From Pontibacter pamirensis (GTDB lineage: Bacteria > Bacteroidota > Bacteroidia > Cytophagales > Hymenobacteraceae): a stretch of DNA of 64,000 nt. The stretch is from NCBI RefSeq assembly GCF_010015475.1, contig NZ_SSNI01000010.1, positions 62,001-126,000 on the forward strand. The letters run 5' to 3'. The position numbers and the translations under genes were made by a program. This document shows, piece after piece, positions 8,757-17,986 of the stretch; within the stretch, counting starts at the first letter, position 1; each line of letters begins with the position of its first letter. Under the pieces are notes generated by a model. That model worked only from the letters and a program-made list of their open reading frames with translations. It had not been told where the DNA came from and did not search any database.

Positions 8757-9765
8757 GCAAGGTCGTTCCTGTTCCGTTTTCTGTGCTAAAGCTTACTTTG
8801 CCGTAATCAATCGTTACACCCGAAGCAATATCTTCACGCAACAACAGTGCACCATCCATGTCCACATAATCAAGCAATGGCAGCAGTTGAGCGATGGCCG
8901 ATATACCGACCGTTGATTCCGTCATGCAGCCGACCATTACCTTCATGCCCAGCCGTTTGGCTTCGGCAATCATACGGCGGGCAGGTGTCAGGCCGCCGCA
9001 TTTTACCAGCTTCACATTCACGCCATGGAAATGGCCGTGGCACTTCTTTACATCGGCCTCCGTAATGCAGCTTTCATCGGCAATTAGTGGCAACGCAGAG
9101 CGCTGGTACACTTCCTTCATGCCTTCCATATCATCGGCCTTCACAGGCTGCTCTATGAACTCCACCCCCAGTTCCTTCAGCTGATGTGAGTTTTCAATTG
9201 TTTCTGCCACTCCCCACGCACAGTTGGCGTCTACCCGAAACACGGCATCTGTGTGTTTGCGCAGTTCTTTCACTATGGCGACATCGTCCGGCGTACCTAA
9301 CTTGATTTTATAGAGGGGCCATGGGCATTCCTGCAGCTTTTTCACCATGTTCTCCATAGTATCGATGCCGATGGTATAATCCGTGAGTGGCATATCTTTC
9401 GCTTCCAGCCCCCAAATTTTATACAGCGGCTTGCCCTGTATTTTACCGAATAGGTCGTTGGCAGCCATATCGAGGGCACAGAGCGCAAAGGGGTTATCCG
9501 ACAACAAGGGCTGCATCTGCGCCCAGAATTCCTCAGGGGTGGTCAGGTCCACTGACTCAATCTGCTCCTGGATATTCTCCAGCGCTTGGGACATGTTTTC
9601 AATTGTGAAGCCGTAATAGGGATTGCTGGTGGCTTCGCCATACCCTTTATGCTGCCCCTGCTGCAACTCCACAATCAGGGTTTCCTGCACATCCCTAGAG
9701 TCGTAGGAGATGGTGAAGGTGTGTTTAAGCGGGAGATTGAAATCACGAATGGTTAGTTTCATCAT
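8743..9765 (-). CDS. Dipeptide epimerase (L-Ala-D/L-Glu epimerase type)
   Basis: An enolase-superfamily enzyme of the muconate-lactonizing subgroup, about 340 residues from the ATG at 9765 (a second ATG follows at 9762; a longer frame from 9795 adds ten unlikely residues). Catalytic lysines lie in YKIKLGT and VNVKLVKCGG; metal ligands are the Asp of FRVDANCAW, the Glu of FIEQPV and the Asp of IADESC. The C-terminal DMD motif in DYVDMDGALLL is the dipeptide-amine binding signature of L-Ala-D/L-Glu epimerases. It should convert L-Ala-D-Glu from murein to L-Ala-L-Glu for peptidase cleavage, acting in the cytoplasm. Confidence 0.92.
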   Translation of the reverse strand: MMKLTIRDFNLPLKHTFTISYDSRDVQETLIVELQQGQHKGYGEATSNPYYGFTIENMSQALENIQEQIESVDLTTPEEFWAQMQPLLSDNPFALCALDMAANDLFGKIQGKPLYKIWGLEAKDMPLTDYTIGIDTMENMVKKLQECPWPLYKIKLGTPDDVAIVKELRKHTDAVFRVDANCAWGVAETIENSHQLKELGVEFIEQPVKADDMEGMKEVYQRSALPLIADESCITEADVKKCHGHFHGVNVKLVKCGGLTPARRMIAEAKRLGMKVMVGCMTESTVGISAIAQLLPLLDYVDMDGALLLREDIASGVTIDYGKVSFSTENGTGTTLLACV

Positions 9766-9855
9766 AGTTCTGTTTGGGATAGGGAAAATATGCACTTTTA
9801 TTTATATCTGCCACATCAGGCCTGATTAAACTTACAGTTACACCTCAATTCACCC

Positions 9856-11211
9856 TCAATACTTTTCATGCACTTCCGTCATGATACGCACCATCTCTTC
9901 GCGGATTTCGGAAGTTGGAACAGTATAATTGTTATTCATGAAACTAAAGAGCAGCATTTTGCCGCTTTTGGTGAAGATGTAGCCGCTCTGGTTGTGTACA
10001 TGCGATAGTGTACCCGACTTACCGAACACGTAAGGAACATCAGCTTTATAGATATTGCGGAAGGTGCCTAACTGACCTCCGGTAGCCAAAAGCGGTAACA
10101 AACGGTCATCGGGCCGCTCCTGCCGCAGCTTCTGCAGCAGTGCAATAATGCTGCGCGGGGTAAACAGGTTCATGGTAGATAAGCCCGAACCATCCACCCA
10201 CACCGGCTTATCCGGCAGGTCAGCTAAAAACGTCTCCAGCGCGTACTCAATGCCGCGCTCCACTGATAAGGTATCGGAGATAGCACCGGAGCATAAGGCC
10301 ATAAGCTGCTCTGCCAGCAGGTTATCACTCACCTTCAGCATGCGCTTGTATACTGTATCAGCAGGCAAACCGTACAGCGTCTGAGCATCTGGCGGCACAG
10401 GCCGCTTCAGCCACTCCACGGGGCGCTCCAGGGTATCTGCCAGCAGTTGCACTGTCATTTCAGGCGATGTGATAAAAGGGACTTCTACTGAGAAATCATC
10501 TTCGGTGAGCTTCGGGTAAAATGTCAGGTCGTTTGTTCGCAACTCCCGCACAAAAGCGCCGCTCCGCGATACGCCTACAGTATCTGCTTTCACAAGCGGC
10601 TTGAACAAGGCAGGGGCAGTGGTATAGGGATTGGCTTCTTTCCGGGTGAATTTAATGATGTTGCCATGTATAGGAAACACGCTCCGCTCCGGCTGGTAGT
10701 AATAGTTATAGTCATCCCAGCCCCAGTTTACGGCGAAGGGCGTGCTGGTAAATGGCGCTTCTATATAATAAAGCTTCTCCGGCCGGTTCTTCAAAAAATC
10801 GTAGGCGATGGTGTTCTTCACATCCATATGGGTGAAGGTAGGGTCACCGGTTCCCCAGAACAGCAGCGAATCGCCCCGCACCGCATACTTCAGCGCCGGG
10901 ATGGAATCTCCCAGCATCTTAAGGCAGGCGTAGAAGGTAAAAAGCTTTGTGTTAGAGGCAGGCACAAAGAACTTGTCAGCATTGTGCTCCACCACCATCT
11001 GGCCCAACTCCGGGTCATACAGCGCAAAACCAACAAAACGCTGCTTCAGCACCTCCGACTCCAGCACCTGCCTTTTGATTTCAGCCGGCCCATATGGGGC
11101 AGAGGTAACAGGTGTATGTTTAGGAGTACTACATGCCAGCAACAGGCAGGCGCACAGGCAAGAGAGAACGTACTGCCGGAGGCAGGAAAGTAAGGGTTTA
11201 GATGACATCAT
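9856..11211 (-). CDS. dacB: PBP4-type D-Ala-D-Ala carboxypeptidase/endopeptidase lipoprotein
   Basis: A 451-residue S13 (DacB/PBP4) peptidase with a lipobox at C27 (LLLAC). The penicillin-binding motifs are all present: SxxK as S86-N-T-K89, SDN in VSDNLLAEQ, and KSG in GKSGTLSHV. It removes terminal D-Ala or cleaves D-Ala-mDAP crosslinks in the periplasm. It sits between the amidase and the epimerase genes, with 21 bp to the amidase, as part of the murein operon. A second family member lies at 39779 in a different context. Confidence 0.92.
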   Translation of the reverse strand: MMSSKPLLSCLRQYVLSCLCACLLLACSTPKHTPVTSAPYGPAEIKRQVLESEVLKQRFVGFALYDPELGQMVVEHNADKFFVPASNTKLFTFYACLKMLGDSIPALKYAVRGDSLLFWGTGDPTFTHMDVKNTIAYDFLKNRPEKLYYIEAPFTSTPFAVNWGWDDYNYYYQPERSVFPIHGNIIKFTRKEANPYTTAPALFKPLVKADTVGVSRSGAFVRELRTNDLTFYPKLTEDDFSVEVPFITSPEMTVQLLADTLERPVEWLKRPVPPDAQTLYGLPADTVYKRMLKVSDNLLAEQLMALCSGAISDTLSVERGIEYALETFLADLPDKPVWVDGSGLSTMNLFTPRSIIALLQKLRQERPDDRLLPLLATGGQLGTFRNIYKADVPYVFGKSGTLSHVHNQSGYIFTKSGKMLLFSFMNNNYTVPTSEIREEMVRIMTEVHEKY

Positions 11212-11232
11212 AGATTCTTTTGCAGCGAAGAT

Positions 11233-12210
11233 TTAAAGGTACTTTTTGTAGAGGTTATACAGCACAATTTTATCCTGCTCTGTTAGTATAGGCGTGATGT
11301 CCGTCTGAATAAAATGCAGCTTAAAGGCGCGAATAGCTGCTTCCATATCCTCTACATCATACCCAATAATCCGAAGCGCCTCCTGCGGATTGAAATGCGC
11401 CGGATAAAATTCAGGCACCACGACTTCGGCACCGTCAAGCATGGTCGTACTGTCAACCGTGGCAGTGCTGTCAGGAGCAAGCGCAACAGCAGTCGTATCT
11501 GAAATAAGCGCAGTGACTGCTGTGTCAGAAACAAGCGTTGTGGCATGCAGGAAATAATCGTCCAGAACTTCTTCGTCATACCACAGGCCATACCCGTTTT
11601 CAGCAAGGCGCTTCCAGGGAAACGTCGGGTTCGGATCTACTTTTCGGACCGGCGCGATATCGGAGTGGCCGATAAAATTGGCTGCCGGGATGTGGTGTGT
11701 CTTCTTCAGAATTGCCAGCACTTTCAGCAGGCTGTTAATCTGCGCCTCCGTAAAAGGCTCCGCACCATTGTTGTCGAGTTCTATACCGATAGAGGAGGAA
11801 TTCAAGTCGGTGTTGTTGCCCCATTTGCCGGAACCGGCGTGCCATGCCCGCAGGTAATCGTTCAGCATATGGTATACAGCGCCATCCTTTCCTATCACGT
11901 AATGGGCACTTACCTGTGTAGCAGGTTCAGTAAAAGTTTTCAAGGTTTCCTCAGTAGAATTCTGAGCGGTATGATGGATGACCACATAGTTTGGCCTGCG
12001 CATGCTGAAATTGGTGGTGCCTACCCAATAATCGCCCTGCTGCAGTGTTTCCTCTTGAGGGTTCAGCGCCGGATACGTGCGAAGCGCTCGCGTATACGCC
12101 TTCACCTGCTTTTTATGTGCCCGGTTCGTAACAGCATAAGGGTTAGATGAGCAGGAAGCCGCCATACCTGCCAGCAGCAGAAAAAGCAACTTGTGTGTAT
12201 TCAGTCTCAT
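11233..12210 (-). CDS. N-acetylmuramoyl-L-alanine amidase lipoprotein
   Basis: A 325-residue Amidase_2 (AmpD/PGRP fold) enzyme with a short lipoprotein signal (MAASC, C20). Zinc-site features are YVVIHHT (H79), a histidine in WHAGSGKWG, and GHSDIAP for the third ligand region. The C-terminal ~75 residues (NPQEALRIIGYDVEDMEAAI...) look like a peptidoglycan-binding helical bundle. Between them is a low-complexity linker rich in Asp, Thr, Ser and Ala (about residues 225-260), consistent with a flexible tether. It cuts between MurNAc and L-Ala, the first step in releasing stem peptides for the downstream enzymes. Confidence 0.92.
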   Translation of the reverse strand: MRLNTHKLLFLLLAGMAASCSSNPYAVTNRAHKKQVKAYTRALRTYPALNPQEETLQQGDYWVGTTNFSMRRPNYVVIHHTAQNSTEETLKTFTEPATQVSAHYVIGKDGAVYHMLNDYLRAWHAGSGKWGNNTDLNSSSIGIELDNNGAEPFTEAQINSLLKVLAILKKTHHIPAANFIGHSDIAPVRKVDPNPTFPWKRLAENGYGLWYDEEVLDDYFLHATTLVSDTAVTALISDTTAVALAPDSTATVDSTTMLDGAEVVVPEFYPAHFNPQEALRIIGYDVEDMEAAIRAFKLHFIQTDITPILTEQDKIVLYNLYKKYL

Positions 12211-12272
12211 AAAGTGTATTCTTGTTTTTCTAATATAAAAATAAACTTCTATGCCACCATCAGCTGGTTTAG

Positions 12273-14411
12273 CTACCGCTGCCCAATCCCTTTTCTAAGG
12301 AGTTTCCGCTGGAAAAAATCTGCTGTGGCATTGCCCGCTTTCAGTGCGTTGGAAAACAGCATCCAATGGTGGGTATCGTCTACCAGCACAAGCGTCTCAA
12401 AAGGTACTCCTTTGGCTTCAAGGCGTCGTACCATATCAATGCTGCGGCTGAACGACACGTTGCGGTCATCATCTCCGTGTATAAGCAGAACCGGTGACTT
12501 CCAGGTGCCAACAGAAGAAGCCGGTGAGGACTCCCAAATCACTTTGGCCGCCAGATCAGCATCCGGTGCACGCTCATACCTATCGGGTGCAACAAGCTCA
12601 GTGATTCGCCCGAGAGAGCGATCGCTCATACCATGAATATCCACGCCTGCAGCAAAAAGGTCAGAATCGCGGCCCAGCGCCAGCGCAGTGAGGTAGCCTC
12701 CGTAAGAACCTCCATATATACCGATGCGGCTGGCATCCACCTGCGGCTGCTTTGCCAGCCAGGTAGCCGCTGCCCGTATGTCCTGGTACTCAGAAGCTCC
12801 GGCAAGTCCTGCTTTTTCGGGTTGTTGAAAGGCATAACCATACCCTATACCCAAGCGGTAATTCACAGACAGCACCACAAAGCCAAGGTTGGTCAGGTAC
12901 TGGTTCATGGCATAGGCATTGGCGTAGTAGTCGGAGTAGTGCCACCCTAGGAGCATCTGCCGCGATGGTCCGCCATGCACATACACGATAGCTGGCTTTT
13001 TGGCCGCCCCACCCTTCGGCTCAAATAGCTGCGCATGAATGGTGAAACCGTCCGGAGCTTTGTAAGTAACCTGCTGCGGCGTTACCAGCTGCTTTTGCGG
13101 GAAGGAAGCAGGTATAAGATCCTGGGCGAGCACTTTCACCTTGCCCTTATCAAAGGACATAACAGACGGAAGCGGCGGACGCTGCGCCGTAGCCGTTATC
13201 AAAGCTACTGTGGCACCATCACCCGTTAACACCGGCGACCACTCCAGGCCATCCCCGGGTGTGAGTAACTCCATCGCGGGCTTGTCCACGGGAACACGTG
13301 CCACATGCCGGCGATCTATATCTGCCTTTTCTGGTCCCGTGTTCGCGCTAAACAGCAGCCACTTTCCATCCTGGCTCAAGCTGATATGTTCGGCCATAAA
13401 CTCCCCTTTTGTGAGCAGCAGCGGTTCACCTCCTGCCGCCGGCATGGAGTACAGATGCGGCCACCCGTCGTGGTAGGAAAGAAACACGATGCGGTTTTGT
13501 GCTGCCCAATGCAGGTTGTACCCACCGTGTGTGTTAGGCACAGACCCAGGCAGCGTCTCCGGTGCTTTCCATAATTGTGTGGCTTCTCCGGAAGCTACGT
13601 CGGCCATCCAGATAGCCCAGGGCCTGTGGTGCTTTTCCAGGTAGGCTTCAGGAGCGCCTCCTGTGCCGGGAGTGCGTACAAAGACAATCCGCTTCCCGTC
13701 TGGTGACCAGCGTGGTGACGTGTCCTTGTAAAAGGACGGCGCCATCCACTTGATTGGTGTGTTGCTATCGGTATAGATTCCTACAAATGCGTGGCTTCCC
13801 CGGTTTGAGACAAAAGCTAACTTCTTTCCATCAGGTGACCACTCCAACGAACTTATTGAACCTCTCGCTCTAAAAAGCGGCTTCGCAGCAGCTGTTTTCT
13901 TTAACAGCGCCTCCCAGACCTGTCCGTTCCTGATAAAGGCAACCCGGTCGCTGTTCGGAGAGATGACAGGTTCATCTCCCTCCGCCAGGGCTCTTGGCTC
14001 TCCTCCGGCAAAAGGCATGGACCACAACTCCACTTTGGGCGGCACCGGATCAGATAGTGGGTTCACAGTTTCACCCTCATCCCATATTGCCCCGTGCTCC
14101 CCTCCTCTTACATATACCACCCACTGCCCATCCGCTGAAAGAGACAAACTGGTAATTTCCTGTCCGTCATCAAGGGTATAGTTTGTGAGTTTGCGGGGAG
14201 TAAAAGCAGGCCCTTCTGCAACATACACGTTACGCCTGCCCTGTTCGTCAAACACCCAGGCAATTCGGGAGCCTTGTTCGGAGGCTGTCAAGCCACTGGG
14301 GAAAGGGTAGCTACGAACAGCCTCTAGTGCAAAGCCCTGCGCCTGCAGTGGCATATCTTGTAACAGAAAAGCAAAAGCAATAAGAAAGCAATAAATTATA
14401 TACCTTTTCAT
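12273..14411 (-). CDS. Secreted S9-family prolyl oligopeptidase-like peptidase
   Basis: A 712-residue serine peptidase with a signal peptide ending near QAQG. The N-terminal ~430 residues form a TolB/PD40-like beta-propeller (repeated WSPDGKKLAFVS and WSPDGKRIVFVR blades). The C-terminal alpha/beta-hydrolase carries the triad: S569 in GGSYGGY, an Asp in HGDDDRN (about 647-649) and a His in DDTHHW (about 681-682). It should hydrolyse short peptides in the periplasm. It opens the minus-strand run leading into the amidase gene (62 bp gap) and is divergent from the SusC/SusD pair, hinting at peptide or muropeptide use. Confidence 0.92.
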   Translation of the reverse strand: MKRYIIYCFLIAFAFLLQDMPLQAQGFALEAVRSYPFPSGLTASEQGSRIAWVFDEQGRRNVYVAEGPAFTPRKLTNYTLDDGQEITSLSLSADGQWVVYVRGGEHGAIWDEGETVNPLSDPVPPKVELWSMPFAGGEPRALAEGDEPVISPNSDRVAFIRNGQVWEALLKKTAAAKPLFRARGSISSLEWSPDGKKLAFVSNRGSHAFVGIYTDSNTPIKWMAPSFYKDTSPRWSPDGKRIVFVRTPGTGGAPEAYLEKHHRPWAIWMADVASGEATQLWKAPETLPGSVPNTHGGYNLHWAAQNRIVFLSYHDGWPHLYSMPAAGGEPLLLTKGEFMAEHISLSQDGKWLLFSANTGPEKADIDRRHVARVPVDKPAMELLTPGDGLEWSPVLTGDGATVALITATAQRPPLPSVMSFDKGKVKVLAQDLIPASFPQKQLVTPQQVTYKAPDGFTIHAQLFEPKGGAAKKPAIVYVHGGPSRQMLLGWHYSDYYANAYAMNQYLTNLGFVVLSVNYRLGIGYGYAFQQPEKAGLAGASEYQDIRAAATWLAKQPQVDASRIGIYGGSYGGYLTALALGRDSDLFAAGVDIHGMSDRSLGRITELVAPDRYERAPDADLAAKVIWESSPASSVGTWKSPVLLIHGDDDRNVSFSRSIDMVRRLEAKGVPFETLVLVDDTHHWMLFSNALKAGNATADFFQRKLLRKGIGQR

Positions 14412-14861
14412 AGATAATTTATATAAGAGCAGGGTTTACGTGCTAATATAGCTATCTAAATGTGCTAAAACTTTAATGCTTAGTCAATATTTCACCTAAA
14501 AACAAAGTTACTGAAGCCCTTCTATTCTTTCTATGGTCATGACAAACAATGATCCAGTAACCATTGCTGCTCATATGCTTCTTGATTCTATGTTATTTTA
14601 TCTCCAAAACCTCCTTGAACATACAGCGCAAGGCTAAATCAGAAATATTTTCCTGCTTCCAATAGCGAAAACCACGTTTTCTGAATATATTCCATTCCAC
14701 TTAAGGCAAACACTCTTCTCAGAAAGCAACATATTTTCAGCTACTTTGGCACTTTTTTAACAATATGGCACAAAGCTTTAAGTTTATTTTAAAGTTGTAA
14801 TATATTAGCAAATTATATTTACCAAAATTCTACTATCGTTTACAGTTTAATCTACTACATT
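14412..14861. other. Divergent regulatory region between S9 peptidase and SusC
   Basis: About 450 AT-rich bases with no gene. On the minus strand a TAACTTTG (complement of 14503-14510) matches the Bacteroidota -7 consensus about 92 bases before the S9 start, but I see no well-spaced TTTG partner. On the plus strand TTG (14795-14797) and TATATTTA (14814-14821) form a weak candidate for susC. There is no sigma/anti-sigma pair next to the Sus genes. Confidence 0.4.
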
Positions 14862-17800
14862 ATGAAAAAAATCTTTACTTTTCTCTTGCTGGTGTGTTGG
14901 GTAACCAGTGCCTTTGCGCAGGAGAGCGTAATTACCGGCAGGGTCACGGGTGCCGCAGATGGCATAGGGCTGCCGGGTGTTAGCGTGATTGTGAAAGAAA
15001 CCACCAGAGGCACCGCAACCGATGCTGAAGGTAATTACCAAATCAGGGTTCCGGACAATAACGCGGTACTCGTGTTCCGGTTCCTGGGCTACAAAACCCA
15101 GGAAGTGCCGGTAGGAAACCAGTCGGTTATCAACGTGAGCTTAGAAACTGATAGTGAGCAGCTTTCTGAAGTGGTAGTGACTGCTTTGGGTATTTCGCGT
15201 GAGAAAAAGGCGCTGGGCTATGCCGCCCAGTCAGTAAATGCCGAAGAGTTGACACAGCACCGCCAGCCGAACGTGCTGAACGCGATGCAGGGTAAAGTGG
15301 CAGGAGCCGTTATCTCCAGCACAGGCGGCGCTCCGGGTCAGGGCACAGACATCCGTATCCGGGGAATAAACTCTATCGACCCGAACCGGCCTCACCAGCC
15401 ACTCTTCGTAATTGATGGAATCCAGATGGACAACTCCACCTCTACTTTCGGGGAGGGTACAGAACTCCGGGGCATGAGTAACAGGTTAGCCGATTTGAAC
15501 CCGGATGACATTGAAAGTATAAACGTACTGCGAGGCGGTGCGGCTACTGCTTTATATGGATTGAGAGGAGCCAACGGCGTGGTGGTTATCACAACCAAGA
15601 AGGGGGCACAAGGTGGTTTGCGTGTTAACTTTACCAGTACGGCTGGCATCGAAGAAGTAAACAAATTCCCGGATGTGCAGGACACTTACACCCAAGGTTA
15701 TTTAGGTGCATATGACCCTGAGAGCTTCTGGCCATCCTGGGGACCTACTGTGGCAGAGGCCCGCCAGATAGATCCTTCACACCCTGCCGAACTCTACAAC
15801 CATTTCGAGGACGCTTACGAAACCGGCAGCCAGTTCAGGAATTCGCTTTCCTTCGCAGGCGGTACTGAGCGCTTCACCTTCCTGTCTTCTATCTCACACC
15901 TGCGCCATGAGGGGGTGTTGCCTTTTACAGATTATGAGAATATCTCGGCCCGCCTGAATGCAGAAATAAAGGTCAGCGAAAAATTCAGAACAGGCGCCAA
16001 CTTCAACTACATCAACTCCGGCGGAAACCGCTACAACGCAGACCGCTTCAACGAAAGCCTCAGCTACTGGTCGCCGCGCTGGGACGTAACGGATTACAGA
16101 ACGGCGGACGGCACCATGAACACGTACGGCAACAACAACCCGATATATGGTGCTGCCACCAACCAACTGGAGGACGACGTAAACAGGTTTATCGGGGGTT
16201 TGAGCTTCGGCTATTCTCCGCTTAGCTGGCTGGATTTTAGCTACCGCATCGGCCTTGACACGTATAATGAGGCCCGTACCGCTACTGCGCCAGGTCCGCG
16301 TGGATTGGCCGGTGAGCGCGTGTATGAAGACAATGATCAAGGCTTTGTAAATGAGTATACTACCAAGTTCAGAGCCATCAACTCTACCTTTATTGCCACG
16401 CTGAATTCCTCGTTCGGCGAAAACTTTAACGGCACACTGCGGCTTGGCCATGAACTCTATGATAGGAACATTAAAAGCTTTGGGGTGGAAGGCTCTAACC
16501 TGGCTGTTTATGATTATTTTTACCTGACAAACGCACAGTTTCTATCATCACGGCAGGAGCAGAAAGAGTACCGGCTGATGGGCTTTTTCGGAGAGGCTTC
16601 TATTGATTACAAAGACTTCCTCTTCCTGACCCTGACGGGCCGGAATGATATTACCTCTACGCTTGAAAACCTCAACAACTCCTTTTTCTACCCTTCTGCC
16701 AGTTTAAGCTATGTGTTCAGCGAGCACCTGGAGCTACCTGCATTCATCGACCAGAGTAAGTTCCGGCTGTCTTACGCCCAGATAGGTAAAGATGCTTTAG
16801 AGTACTCTACCTCCTCTGGTTACGGGGGTTACGATGTGCTTCCAACAGGCTATACCGGCTATACCAGATCTGCCCTACTGGGTAATCCGGAACTCCGTCC
16901 GGAATTCACCAACACCTATGAAGCAGGCCTCGAAATGTCGTTCCTCAACAACCGCCTGGGTTTTGACCTTACCTATTACTATTCGCTGAGCAAGGACCAG
17001 ATCCTGAACGTCAATGTGGCAAACTCTACTGGTTTTATAACCGCGGCGGTTAACTCCGGTGAAATGCGAAACGCAGGTATAGAGCTCGCGCTAAATGCCA
17101 CTCCGATAGTAACCAATAACTTCAGCTGGAATTCATCACTAGTCTTTTCTGCTAACCGCAACAAAGTCCTGAGCATCAGGGAAGGACTGCAAGAGATTAC
17201 GTATGCCTCGCAGTTCGGCTACGTTGGCTCAACTGTTACCATGAAACTGATACCAGGGGAAGCTTACGGTAATATCTACGGCTCTCATTACCAGCGCTAC
17301 TACGGACCCGGTGAAGAAGAAGATCCGCTTTTCCTGGATGAGTCAAGGCCAATCGTTATCGGGGAGAATGGTTTCCCGGTACGGGCACCGCTTTCAAGCC
17401 AGAAAATACTGGGTAACTCTCAGCCCGATTGGATTGGAGGCTTTACCAACACCTTTACCTACAAAAACCTTAGCCTGACAGGCTTAATTGATGCCCGCAT
17501 AGGCCATGAGAAATACAACCAGATGGGCAACTTCTTCTCAGCTTTCGGTATAGCGGAATACACCGAAAACCGCGACGATGTAATTGTGTTTGATGGGGTG
17601 CTGGCAGATGGCACGCCTAACACACAACCTGTTTGGTTAGGACAGGGTGTAGGACCTGATGGCGTAAACTATGGCAACGGCTTCTACCGTAACGTGCACC
17701 GCGGCGTATCTGAGAACTTTGTGGAAGACGCCTCCTGGTTTCGTCTACGTTCCCTTACGCTGAGCTACAGTCTTCCGGAGCAGTGGTTCAACAACATCTT

Positions 17801-17975
17801 TATAAGAAATGCCAATGTTTCGCTCACCGGCAATAACCTGTTGCTTTCTACAGACTATTCCGGCTATGACCCTGAAAACAGCTCAACGCCTAGCGGCAGC
17901 AGCGTGGATGGCTTTGCCGGTTTTACTTATCCGGCAGTTAGAAGCTATCTGTTCACCCTTAATCTTGGATTCTAA
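14862..17975 (+). CDS. SusC/RagA-type TonB-dependent outer-membrane transporter
   Basis: A 1037-residue SusC-family protein. It has a signal peptide (to about AFAQ, residue 20), a carboxypeptidase-like regulatory domain (ITGRVT...GLPGVSVIVKETTRGTATDAEGNYQIRV), a TonB-box region around SEVVVTALGISREKKALGYA, a plug domain with LRGGAATALYGLRGANGVVVITTKKG, and a C-terminal beta-barrel ending in an aromatic residue (LNLGF). It imports a large ligand across the outer membrane together with the SusD protein encoded 11 bp downstream. No glycosidase follows, and the divergent neighbour is a peptidase with a murein operon, so the ligand may be a peptide rather than a glycan. That is inference. Confidence 0.93.
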   Translation: MKKIFTFLLLVCWVTSAFAQESVITGRVTGAADGIGLPGVSVIVKETTRGTATDAEGNYQIRVPDNNAVLVFRFLGYKTQEVPVGNQSVINVSLETDSEQLSEVVVTALGISREKKALGYAAQSVNAEELTQHRQPNVLNAMQGKVAGAVISSTGGAPGQGTDIRIRGINSIDPNRPHQPLFVIDGIQMDNSTSTFGEGTELRGMSNRLADLNPDDIESINVLRGGAATALYGLRGANGVVVITTKKGAQGGLRVNFTSTAGIEEVNKFPDVQDTYTQGYLGAYDPESFWPSWGPTVAEARQIDPSHPAELYNHFEDAYETGSQFRNSLSFAGGTERFTFLSSISHLRHEGVLPFTDYENISARLNAEIKVSEKFRTGANFNYINSGGNRYNADRFNESLSYWSPRWDVTDYRTADGTMNTYGNNNPIYGAATNQLEDDVNRFIGGLSFGYSPLSWLDFSYRIGLDTYNEARTATAPGPRGLAGERVYEDNDQGFVNEYTTKFRAINSTFIATLNSSFGENFNGTLRLGHELYDRNIKSFGVEGSNLAVYDYFYLTNAQFLSSRQEQKEYRLMGFFGEASIDYKDFLFLTLTGRNDITSTLENLNNSFFYPSASLSYVFSEHLELPAFIDQSKFRLSYAQIGKDALEYSTSSGYGGYDVLPTGYTGYTRSALLGNPELRPEFTNTYEAGLEMSFLNNRLGFDLTYYYSLSKDQILNVNVANSTGFITAAVNSGEMRNAGIELALNATPIVTNNFSWNSSLVFSANRNKVLSIREGLQEITYASQFGYVGSTVTMKLIPGEAYGNIYGSHYQRYYGPGEEEDPLFLDESRPIVIGENGFPVRAPLSSQKILGNSQPDWIGGFTNTFTYKNLSLTGLIDARIGHEKYNQMGNFFSAFGIAEYTENRDDVIVFDGVLADGTPNTQPVWLGQGVGPDGVNYGNGFYRNVHRGVSENFVEDASWFRLRSLTLSYSLPEQWFNNIFIRNANVSLTGNNLLLSTDYSGYDPENSSTPSGSSVDGFAGFTYPAVRSYLFTLNLGF

Positions 17976-17986
17976 TTAGAAGAGGT

